Below, one piece after another: positions 51,308 to 62,148 of a DNA stretch of 64,000 nt. Position 1 is the stretch's first letter, and each line of letters begins with the position of its first letter. This stretch comes from Anseranas semipalmata. Taxonomy: Eukaryota; Chordata; Aves; Anseriformes; Anseranatidae. Made by a program: the position numbers and the translations under genes. The notes below the pieces were generated by a model. The model was not told the origin of the DNA. It saw nothing but the letters and a program-made list of their open reading frames with translations, and did no database searches. The stretch is from the NCBI GenBank assembly GCA_013399115.1, contig VXAA01005214.1:25403-89402 (forward strand). The letters run 5' to 3'.

Positions 51308-54300
51308 TTACAGCATATTTACAGACATCCCACCAGCCACTTGGGTTTGTTTCAATGAATCAGTAACACTCAATTTCTGACTAGCAAAGTCTTACCCATA
51401 TTCCACATTTCTTGTCACAAGGAAAACGCTGTTAGCCTCTCTGGTAGGCTTACTATTTGTGGAGAATTAAATACTAAAGTCAGCATTTGTGAGACAGACA
51501 GAGAGTGAAGGAGAGAAAAAAATGGGAAAGGGTGAAAATTTAAGTCATTTCCAAGTCTTCAGGCAGCAGAACTGAAAATGTGAGCAACAGCAATTCACAT
51601 TGCTTCCAATCGGCAGCCCCTTGAAAAGTGGAAGAAATATGACAGTGAATGATTTCTGGTGTAAAAGCCTGAGTTAAGTTATAATTTAGGCTTTTGAATG
51701 TTATTTGACAGTGTTCAATACAGAGTTAAGGCAAATTTATACAGAAACACAAGGACTTCCTTAATCAAATAAGCACACATGCAGCTGACACACTTCTGCT
51801 GAAGGCCCAGCGTCTGCCTGTGAAAAATGCATTTTCTCTTGAAAAAATGTGATTTTTTTTCTCATAGCATGTTTAAACACTCAATAGCAAGTGTGGGCCC
51901 AAGTCACCAAATCACACTCTCCTCCACACGACCAACAAGTGCACAGCTAGCTTCAAGAAGACATGGTTGGAGCCCTGTCTGCAGCTACAGCAGTCAGTCA
52001 TTCACATGCAGGGCAGCTCCTGCCCTCTCCAAAGCCAGAGCCTCTGGTCTTTGATGGCACATTTTAGGACCTTTTCTCAAGGGTGCTTCTCTCTGTAGTG
52101 TGGCGTGTTGTGACTACGCCATCCAATCCATTAGAAAATGCCAAGGAACGGTGTAGACTGGTGCCAGACCCTTCTTCAACTGGGAAAAAAATCAGGAAGG
52201 GAGAAGTGCCCTGGGCAGCACCAGCACCGCTTAAGGGACTTCTGCTAGGGTCTGTAGATCACACAAGTGTCTGGTGGCACCCATTAACTGCTTTCAGCAT
52301 AACAATGGCTCTTTCTCATCTCTGCCCATCCTCCCTGTCCCAGTTAAATGAGCTATTTCCCAGACAAATAAAGACTGGAGAGACTGCCTTCAGCAAGGGT
52401 AGGAGACTGGGAATGCAGATGGGAGCCTCCTGGCAGAGGTGGGAGCCATGGTCACCCAGAGCACTGCTATGAGCTATGAAGGGAAAGGGAAAGCCTGCGA
52501 GTAGCAAAGCCCGCGACAGGGCAAAGAGGTGCAGGGAGCATGAGGGGACATGAAACCACATTTACCCTCTGTCCAGGGATCGGTAGGAGCAGAGGGAAAT
52601 AACTGGCCACACAGTGCAGGGGCAGGTACGGGGTACATGAAGGAGGCCAGAGGAGGATAGGGAAGAAGGCCCAGGAAGCTGACAGGGAAGTGGGCCCTCG
52701 CACTGCCCCAAATCCACTACAGGAGCCGCAAAGTGTACAAGTGACAGGTTTCTGCTCTCCCCACTTACTGTTTCCTCATCTTACCTGTGTCTTAGTCCAA
52801 AGGTGCTGAGCAGGCAGGAGGGCAGCCACACGGCCCTCATCCCAAGCTGGTGGCCTGACCTTGCTCCTGCCTCTTCCCTGCTTTGGCTGCAAGAGCAGCG
52901 CATCTGATCCAGAAGCTTCTTCTGAAATCCTTGTGCCTCCTCCAGCCTTTAGAGAAAACAAGTCTCCCTCTTAAACCAGAGGGAATGTGTCTGCTGTCAG
53001 TGGGAATGCTGTGGCGATGGCACCGCTTCTGCCACCCACAGGGTAGAGTTAGGACACATGGCGGCAGCCTGGCATGTTCTGGTTTAGTAAGACTGACTGC
53101 CCAGTTCTGTGGAAAATGAGATGTAATTTTACATCCTCCCCAAGTCTTTGACACTGTTCTTTCCCCTCCTTTCCTAAGCTCACCACTGCCCCACACTCAG
53201 AGCCAAACTACAGAGCAGAATCTTCCGGGTGAAAGACAGTCTCACACTAAAAGTGTGCCTTCATAGGCCACTGCAATGAAAAATCTGTTTAGGCAGAAAT
53301 TGCTCATTGCTCTCCGTATACTGGAACTAGAAGATTAATGTACTGCTGTATTGTCACAACCCAGAGAGGGCAGAGAGCCTTGGGGAAGACAGGGAAAGCA
53401 TATCTGGAAGCATCTTAAGCATAGACCTCCTCAAATGTAATTCTCCACTGAAAGGCTGAAGCTGATCAGCACAGCAATGAGCACATTACTGGCAGGCGCT
53501 GAATCAGCCTCCCTCAGATATCTCCTCCCCAGTGCAGCTGCCAGTTACTTCACCATTACATACATACTGATTCTTCTGTGTGTAAGACAAGCTTGCTCAT
53601 ACATGCATCTCTGCTCACCCTTTCAGTAGGCCGCGGTAGCAAGGAGGCCAGCTGAGGCAGGGCATACTCAGGACATACCCTTGCAGGAGAGAGTTTGCAG
53701 AACAGTTCCCCCCTTTTCTCTTCCAAGTACACTCTCTTTAATGTGCCCTTTCATAACATTGCAGTGACTTTCCTTTCCCCTTCATGCTGTAGTAGTGGTG
53801 CTGAATTTTGATGAGAGAAAAACAGGTGCAGCCCATGGTATTTATTTATTTAGAAGCAAATGCAACATTTTTTGGGGACCAGGTAGGTATTTTAGAGTTT
53901 TGCTAGGTCAGCTCTTTCTCTCAATCCAGACTGAGTGCTTATATTTTTATACGGTCAATTAAAGGAAAGACTTGCCTTGAGTCCACAACTGTATTTTTTC
54001 CTTTTAGATATTCTGGACACTTTTGGTCTTATGCTGAAGTTAACATTAGCTCTTCATATAATTCATACAGTAGACACATGCACAGAAAAAAGTTAATTTC
54101 TTAACTGTAGCTTTCCTCTTTTATGCTTGCAATTTCAATTAACTGTTCTAAATAACTGACAACATGGAATATAAAACATTCCTGCAACAATGTAGGTCTA
54201 ACAGCAATTACGTTGATTTACTCTGGACCATGTTAAGTTCAGGGAGTAAGATAAAGAGACAAGAGTTTAAAACTTCTTTCACACTGATGTAATAAATTCA

Positions 54301-54857
54301 GTACATTGCTTTAAAGTTAGGGCAAAATAGCTGGTAACTGAATGTCAAAAAAACCCTTGTTTTGTTTTCCACTGTGATAGAAAACAATAGATTATGGGAA
54401 AGTTCTTCAGAAGGTGATCAGAGGAAAAGTTCACCAGCATCTATCATGGACTGTGTCTCCGTGGCCTGCTGGGATAGGAGGGAGGGACATAAAGGTGTCA
54501 GCAGTTGAGCTGATACGGTAAATCACACTAGTGCTAGTAAAGTGCAATGGCAGCCTAGTGTAAATGCCTTCAGACTTCTATTTCTTTTCCGAGGTTGCGC
54601 TCAGGACACGTCCCCTCTTTGTGACCTTATCTCTGGGGCAGTGGGTTGTGCACTGGTCTCTTTAGTTTACGAGGACTAATCCATTTGCAGGTTAATAAAA
54701 GGTGAAAAGAACAATCACCACGGAGCCACTAAAATAAGCAAATAGTACCTCTGACTGCTTAAGGATTCTCATTTTTCCTCACCCAGCATGCTCTGTCCAT
54801 CTCCTCTCTCTCCCCTTCTGAATACTCTGATAATAAGTACACATGTAAACTCTTTTT

Positions 54858-54900
54858 AAAAAAAAAAAAAAAAGAAAGAAAGAAAGAAAAAAAAAAGAAT
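54858..54900. repeat. A16 with (GAAA)n
   Basis: An A16 run passes into about four GAAA units and then another A-run. Purine-only. Confidence 0.95.
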
Positions 54901-57900
54901 TGACACTATGCAAAATGGGAGAATGATGATTCCATAAAATGTGGATGGTTCCACTTTGTGGGCATGTAACTTGTGAATGTGAAATGCATTTTTCTGTGTC
55001 TGTCCCTGTGGTTGGAATTTATAATCTTTTCTAGAGATGCTGACTGATAATTAGCACATTTCAGTGATCAGCACTCTCAGTCCCAGTTACAGGAAAGAGT
55101 CCCTCAGAAATGACACAAACCTGAACCATTTCATTTCATACAATGAGCAAAAAGGTCATGACATGCTGTTAGTTCAAGCAATCTGTTGATAAGATTAATG
55201 AACTTTATAACTGCGAGATTTATAATGCATACACTAGCTTGCTACAGTGCTGTAGCCAGCATCATTGGCATCAATAATGCATATTTACTATAACAGCCAA
55301 GAGCGCAAGAAATCAGGACAAGAAGGATGACACCAGAGTGAAAATCACCTGTACATCATGCAGCCAGGGCGGTGGAGCAGTGCTGCAATGCTGGGGCTGT
55401 TTGCCTCCCTGCATGGCGCGGTGCCTTCCCCTTTGTTCCCACCCTATCTCCTATTCCTGTGGAAGTTAAGACCAATTCACAAAAAGGAGGCTATTGCCAG
55501 GTCAGGGAGCAGTTTCCAATTACTATGTGATCCCCAGGCTTCCAAGGGAAGCATTCAAGAGAAGCGTGGTGGTTTATGACTAGGTGGATGATGTAGACTT
55601 GTAAGCAAGAGAAAACAAAACAACCCTATTCAGGCAGGCTGGCGCTGCTATAGCTGGCAGGGCACCACCCTGTCCCCTCCTTCCTCTCCCGTGGGATAGA
55701 GGCAGGTTGTTAATTCAGAGAGGCCTTGGTATGAAATAAAGGCTATCAGGGCAAAGCATGCCACAGCCTTTCGCTTCTTTCAGTCAATTAAGTCAGCCAG
55801 CCAAGAAAGCCAAGACCTACCATCATTCCACTGCAAATTCAAATCTAATCCTGAAAAGATGTTTGTTCTACTGACATTCTACACAAAAAAGCGGTATATT
55901 TCTGAGATACAGACATATGAATTTAATGTTGAGCTTACGCATCTAATCAAAAAGCAGAAAATAAAACAACCAAGTTGGTGCTTTTCCCTCAAAATGTTGT
56001 TTCCTGGAGGAAGCTATTTTATTTAAAGTATCATTAACAAAGATGACAACACAACCTTGGTACAAGTGCACACATCTTTGCACATCTTCTTAAACTGTCT
56101 CAGCTGTAGCTAGACCACTGCTCAGGATCTAGATCTCTGTGTTGACATTGATCTTTTCAGCTCCCAACCACTGCAAAAAGTTACTGACCTGCCTCCTACC
56201 CTAACGTGCGCAAATGGGACTGCCTTTTGGTTACTTTTATCTCTCGAAAGATCCTGTGAGGGGCCCTCAGCTCTGGAATTTATTCCCCGCTTTGCTCAAA
56301 AACAGCCTCCCATAATCTTTGACCTTCTGGGTAAGCTGTGAGGCCCAAATCCAAGGATTTGTTCTGGGAGAGGCATAAGAAAGGTTGGCATTTGTGGGTG
56401 TGTTAGGAAAGCATATTGTCAACAGCTGATTTAGTCCTTGGTTTATAATTTTCTCATCTTGTGGCAGTTATCCAGTATGGCAGTGTAAAGTTAACCTGTG
56501 GAGACTTAGGCTTTCTTAAATGGTCATAAATTGAAAAACAAAAATGCATTGAAATCAACCCGTGTGTGAATGATTGTGTGTTTGTGAACAAAATGACCTT
56601 GCAAACAAGTACATCATAAGTCACTTTTGCTAAAGTGATGCTTCTAGCCTTGCAAATTACCCAAGTTGTGCATGTATCTTTGGGGTACTAGAAACATCCA
56701 CAAGTGAAACAGAGTCACTGGAACTGCTGATAAAGCAACAAATAACACTTTAATTAGCTGAAAATACTTAAAATATTGCCCTGCCTATGTTGCAACTGAA
56801 AGACCATCTGTAAAAACTTATTAAAACAGCACTACTATGCCGTACTACCGAAGTTCTCATCTGTCACCTTTTAAATATTTTAATCTGAGATTCATTAAAA
56901 GCTGTCTCTGCTGCTCTTACTCTTTGGATATAAACAGATATGTTAAATATTTTATTTCTAACCCACCCACGAAGTTACATTCATTTACATAACTTAATGA
57001 AGGCTGCATTATTCATTGAACTTCTCATATAACATTTTTCATAAGACATTATTAAACAAGTGAAGCAAGCCAGCCTAGTAATGAGCCTTCTCTAAACTTG
57101 CTGCCAGTTATGTTTCCTTTCTCCTAATCTATCACTCTAATGGTTGCAACTAATAAACTTTTCGAATCTTTGCTGCTAATCTGTATATGTTTTGCATTGC
57201 ATGCTGGATGTATAACTTGACAGAGAATTTACAATACAAGCCACCTGGCAAACAAAACTATCTGCATTAACAAATACCATCCAAACCCAGCCACTCTTTT
57301 TTGTTATACCAGAGAAGGCAACTACATGTAACATACTACCTTTTAGCCATAAATAAAAGTAACTGATTTGGGGCTGGAACATACCCTACTGAGCAATAAT
57401 GTCCCAAACACAAGACTTGTGGCTGCCTTTTATAATTTCAGAAACATTACCAAAAATCAATAGATTGAACTTTAGTTTACGTGAATGTTCAACAGACATG
57501 GTCTTGTATAGGATTCTATGGAACTGTTCTAGCAAAGATGCTATGCAGCATTTTGAAGATAAAAACTTCTGAAATGGGTGGCTTGCATTTAGGCTGCTTA
57601 ATTTGGGACTAAGTCAAAAGGAGCTGCGTTTTCAGGGATGCTCAGCAGTGCAGCTCTCTTTGAAATAGAGAGCATTTTTTTGAGTATTTATACCTCACAA
57701 AAGCAATTCTAATTCCAAAAAAAATAAAAATATCGAGGTATGGACCATGGGGTCCAATTTTATGCACATTAGTTTTTAACTATACTGGGGCATACTCTTT
57801 CAGCAGCATCCACATTGAAAACTTCTGCCAAATTGCAGAATTAACAAAACACAGTAGCATTCTTCTGTTTTCAAATGTAACTAGATGCAGATTTGTAAAA

Positions 57901-58435
57901 AACAGATTTAAAAACTTCCCATAGCACTTAGGTAAGCACCACTTGAAAGTCAAGGATGGAATATTTTACATATTGTTAAGTATTTTTCTTGGTGCACCTC
58001 CAAAGGTTATTCTAAATCAATAACCAGAATAAAATAAGAAAACATACGGTCGACTGAAATGGGGTACAAAGAAGGGCAATCTGTTTGTCAGCGTCTCATT
58101 TTGCATGGTCCAGGAAAAGACCCCTGTAGAAAAGACATGAAATAAAAGAAAAGTACAAAACCTTAAGTATAAAAGGCTTAAAATCATACCGTCCCTTCAG
58201 TAGGTGCTTTTATGAACCAAAAGAGAAAAAATCCTTTCTTGGCTCTACTGCTGAAAGTAACCTGATTTTTTTTTTTTTTTTTAATATATATAATTCCACT
58301 AGGACAAAATGAAATAAATTTGATCAAATGATTTTTAATCAAGCAATATACTCTTATCTCTGATGAATTTACAGCATTCAGTTGCAATATTTTCTTGTTT
58401 ATATAGCTATTTTCAAAAGTCAGTATTACCCATTC

Positions 58436-58446
58436 TGACCTGACCT
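58436..58446. promoter_or_regulatory. Overlapping TGACC repeats (receptor half-sites)
   Basis: TGACCTGACCT is two AGGTCA half-sites on the minus strand overlapping by one base, about 3 kb past the 3' end of CYP26A1. The 5-bp period does not fit a standard dimer, so at most it is a monomer site. Confidence 0.2.
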
Positions 58447-58769
58447 GGAAATATTATTGCCTTTCAATGAGGAATTGATTTACCCAGTAGCATTCCTTAA
58501 TGTCAGTTCACACCAAAATCATTCTTTGATGTCATTTTTGTTGAAGAATGGATATAACTGCATGTTATTAACAAGAATCACACATTCAGCATTGCATGGA
58601 GGCTTCAGAAATTCTAAGCTCTGAGCTGTTGCAGGCTGGTGGGAGTTATTATCATTTGGGTTCGGGAGAGGTGTGGGTCCCAGTAGCCTCAGAGAAGAAT
58701 TAGCACACTACAAATAAAGCATAGCTTTTTACTCCAGGACAAAAACATAGTACCTACTGAGTCATGTGC

Positions 58770-58770
<1 letters not shown>

Positions 58771-58812
<42 letters not shown>
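58771..58812. repeat. (TTA)14 microsatellite
   Basis: There are fourteen perfect TTA units. It is likely polymorphic in length. Confidence 0.98.
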
Positions 58813-58814
<2 letters not shown>

Positions 58815-61374
58815 TTAGAGAGATACCTAGTCAAAAATGCATGTTTTTAATGGCATGTTACTGAGGAGAAGGAATATGAAATATCCCCAAGAGGCCCAAT
58901 TACAAGACAGGAGTGAGCACTCCCCACCAAATCCAGCCCTTTAGTGTGTTCCAGTTTGTGAGTCTGGGAGCACTAGGCACGTACAGTGACACATGGTGAC
59001 ATTTGCAATGGGAGTTAAGGCATGGCTCTGGGAACTACCTGTTAGCATCTATGCAGGCTGAAGCAGCTGCTTCCTCTTCCTACCTCCTCTGCCTGCTGTG
59101 ATGTCCCAGCACAAACAGCTGCTCATGCAGTGGGCTGAGGACCTGGTCTGGATGAAAAAAGAAAATCATAGCTTTCTGGTAGGAAATTTTTCAGCAAGAT
59201 CAGTTCCTGTATCCAGCGTAACAAGAGGGTAAGGGCTGAGGGCGAATGAGCAGGTCTGCCCCTGAACAGCAGCCACAGCCTTAGCCTGCACCCGCACCAG
59301 CCGCTGCTGAGCAGGCAGAGCTACATAAAACTGTTCCAGAGCTCACCTGAAACTGGTCTGCAGCCAGCATCCGTGCTGTCGAGATACAGCTGCATGGAGG
59401 AGATTAGCAGAGGTTGTAAAACCTGCTCAAGAAGTTGGACAAATATTTTAGCAATTAACCCACGCTGAGCTCCATATTACTGCAGATACACTGCTACCAT
59501 TTTTCGGGATAGCTTGTAGCTCCAAGATACCTAAATTATACAGCAGTGACAGACCATTTAACTACAGAGATAAATTATATGGGGGCAGTGCCTAACATAG
59601 GTTATGTTGTCATGATTTACAATAGCTGAGGATGTGCCCCCAGATGTCCAGACAAAACGAAATTAACCGTATGATTTTTTTCTCCAAACATAAAAGCCTT
59701 GGAAACCTGACTAAAAAAAAAAAAAAGGAAACATATAAATGTGTGTATGATCTTAGGCTCACACTGTGAAATAAGTACATACTCTCTGTACATCACTTAG
59801 ATTCCCACTCTTCATAAAAAGCCAGTATAAACTAAAGTAATACGAATATCATGCAAAAAGTTCTCACATATGAAGAACTTCAATTAAGAATAAATAAAAT
59901 ACTAATAAAATACTTCCAGGATATCAGCATCTATCAGGTTTGCGAGATGTTGTAATGTTAATGAGGCAAATGTTAACAAGGAATACCAAAACAAGAGTCT
60001 TGCTGTTCTGCAGACTCCGGGATCACCTACAAATCAGGATCCAGGTTTGCAATCTTCTGCTATTACGTTACTAATAAAGGGGTCTTAAACTGAAATTATG
60101 ATCAAATCCCTGAAGAGCATAATGGTACAGGAGGTTAGTATAGCAAAAATGATTTAAGATTCTAAATATTGCCAAGAAGACCCAGGCACAATCTAAAATG
60201 AGTATTTCTTGTATTTAAAGACTACAAAAAAAAAATCAATATGAAAAAGTCTTGATAGCTACGCTCATTTTTATATCTAAGTCATGTAAGGTCTTACATG
60301 AGAAGTTTGTGCTTCCAGCTAGCATTTTAAATACACATCAAACATATTACAGAACTATTCCCTACAAAAAATCCCCAAATCTCATAGGTGCTATTAAACA
60401 CCTGCAGTGATTTTGATCTTCTTAACACCATCCTTAATTCTGACCTTGGGAGAAAATAATGAAAAAGTGACTTTTCCAGAAACAAACAAAAAAATAAATT
60501 AGTCTATATGGTTCTATAGGTGATCATGACACCAAATTACATGAGTTTACTTTGTAGATGTTTATAGAGCCACCCTATGTTTGACTTCTGAGGGAAGACT
60601 AATAGGTGTAGTAATGGGGACAGGGGTGGGGGTGTGGTGTGTACAAAAAACCTTATGGTTAAGCCAAAACAGGGGTCATGCCTAGGGCATTTTATCTGCC
60701 CTGCTTACACACCCCTAGGGACTTGCATCTCAACAGTTGATTCCCTGTTAATCAATTCACATTAGTGCCTGCCTTTTAGTTTTCACTTTGCTGAATTCCA
60801 GGAAAGAAGTTCTTAAACCAAATGCATGCTCTATCTCTGACCTATGCAGAACTGTTGCATTTCAGCAAGAAACCACAGCAGATTTTATTTGCTCTAACAG
60901 CTGATAAGAGACACCTTCATAAGTAAAGATTCATAGACTGCAGACTCAACACAGAACAAGATCCAGTGGTCTGTTTATACAAGTCAGTAGTAATATGGGA
61001 GGAGAGAACCTTTATGGAATTTTTTTTTCCTCAACTTATTTTCTCTAGTTCCAGAGAAAGGTTTATGTTACACATTATTCTTCTGCTTCCATTTACTTTC
61101 TTATTTACCATGTCTCAACATTATGGGCCCAATAAAGAGACCTGTACCACTTGCTATCACTCTACACTGTTATAACAATTTACTACGCACAAGTTAGAAG
61201 CACTTGGGGTGCAGGACGGTAGGGGAGAGGTATGAGCATAGCAGAAATAGCAAACAGCTCATTCACAAAAGCAGATCTGACTTCACATTCAAACACTTTA
61301 GACCTGTTTGAGCTGGTTAAGCTACTCCCTAGCATACAGGCAGATCTTCATACAGAGGATCTTCAAAAATAAAC

Positions 61375-61380
61375 TTTATT
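61375..61380 (-). terminator. CYP26A1: Canonical AATAAA poly(A) signal of CYP26A1
   Basis: Plus-strand TTTATT reads AATAAA in the sense direction, 427 nt past the stop codon. Cleavage would be expected 10-30 nt further left, near 61345-61365. A TGTATGCT stretch lies downstream as a possible U/GU-rich element. Confidence 0.65.
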
Positions 61381-61510
61381 ATCAAACTTAACATTCACAC
61401 ATTAAACAGAAGATCTAGACAAATAATACTGAAAACATTCTCAAACAATAACCATTTAGGTAATTTGGATGAATAGCTAGTTACCATTGTTTCAAATGCC
61501 TTTGAGAATA

Positions 61511-61516
61511 TTTAAT
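61511..61516 (-). terminator. CYP26A1: Variant ATTAAA poly(A) signal of CYP26A1
   Basis: Plus-strand TTTAAT reads ATTAAA in the sense direction, 291 nt after the stop. It is the second most common vertebrate poly(A) hexamer. Use of this site would give a shorter 3' UTR that still keeps all four ATTTA pentamers. Confidence 0.4.
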
Positions 61517-61806
61517 ACATACACCATTGCAAAATGTCTTCAAACACATCTGGCCAGCTTACAATAATATTTTTAAATAGGGGAAACTTATTTCTATAGA
61601 AATAACATTATCTAATTATGAATCAGAGACCCATAATTGTAGTGCTTGGGGAAAAAATATCACAGCCTTTTGAAATACTTAGAAGACATAAATAACTATT
61701 GTACATTTACAAGTTTAAATATTTAAATGCCTTTGTTACTATAAAAAGTTACTATGTACACAGTAGATGTTATATGGAAATCCATCCAGAGGCAAGTGTT
61801 GAACTC

Positions 61807-62148
61807 TCAGATTTGGCCTCTGAAACCTACGAATTTGGTAGGCAGATTGTCCACAGGGTACACTATGGGTCCCGTTTTCATTGTAGGAGGTCCATTTAGC
61901 AGCTGCCAGTCACAGCTCCGAGCCAACTCCACTGTAAATATTTTTAGAAGGACTTTTGCAAACTCTTTGCCCACGCAGCTTCTCAAGCCCCCACCGAAAG
62001 GAATGAAACTGAACCTAGAGGAATCCTCCGGAGATGGAGACATGAAGCGATCCGGGTTAAATTCATCCTTGTCGGTAAACAGCTCTGCCACATCGTGTGT
62101 ATCGCAGATACTGTAAATAACATTCCAACCTTTGGGAATCTGGTAACC
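61807..62148 (-). CDS. CYP26A1: CYP26A1 exon 7 (113 codons plus TGA stop)
   Basis: The terminal exon starts GYQIPKGWNV after acceptor TGGTAG. It contains the PERF-like FNPDRF (62044-62061) and the heme-binding loop FGGGLRSCVG (61969-61998). The cysteine codon is TGC at 61975-61977, equivalent to human Cys442. The frame ends at TGA, 61807-61809, after a C-terminal FRGQI, where the human protein ends at a similar length. The residue before AELF is valine (GTG), so the shorter frame beginning at that codon is not a separate start. Confidence 0.97.
   Translation of the reverse strand, partial: GYQIPKGWNVIYSICDTHDVAELFTDKDEFNPDRFMSPSPEDSSRFSFIPFGGGLRSCVGKEFAKVLLKIFTVELARSCDWQLLNGPPTMKTGPIVYPVDNLPTKFVGFRGQI

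Larger units (their letters stand above)
50706..61355. other. Noncoding desert proximal to the CYP26A1 3' end
   Basis: There is no supported gene. 52.0-53.2 kb is more GC-rich than its surroundings but poor in CpG, with overlapping frames on both strands and no domain in any. A G-rich run with two G4 tracts and a G5 lies at 60616-60637. The (TTA)14 repeat and a T17 run (58266-58282) are also here. Confidence 0.7.
61356..61806 (-). other. CYP26A1: CYP26A1 3' UTR
   Basis: This is the sequence between the stop codon and the last candidate poly(A) signal. It is AT-rich and carries four ATTTA pentamers in the sense direction (complement of 61689-61693, 61716-61720, 61724-61728 and 61574-61578); two of them nearly abut. 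Such pentamers are the core of AU-rich decay elements, which would suit a transcript that must fall quickly when retinoic acid falls. The exact 3' end is inferred. Confidence 0.65.

Noticed and set aside
52083..53196. Overlapping frames of 78-129 codons on both strands
   Set aside because: They reflect locally higher GC. No domain, no CpG island, and no splice-consistent series of exons.
1..61355. MYOF exons or another neighbour of CYP26A1
   Set aside because: In mammals MYOF lies downstream of CYP26A1. I looked for its C2-domain coding pieces and for any splice-flanked conserved peptide and saw none, so the gene probably lies further left.
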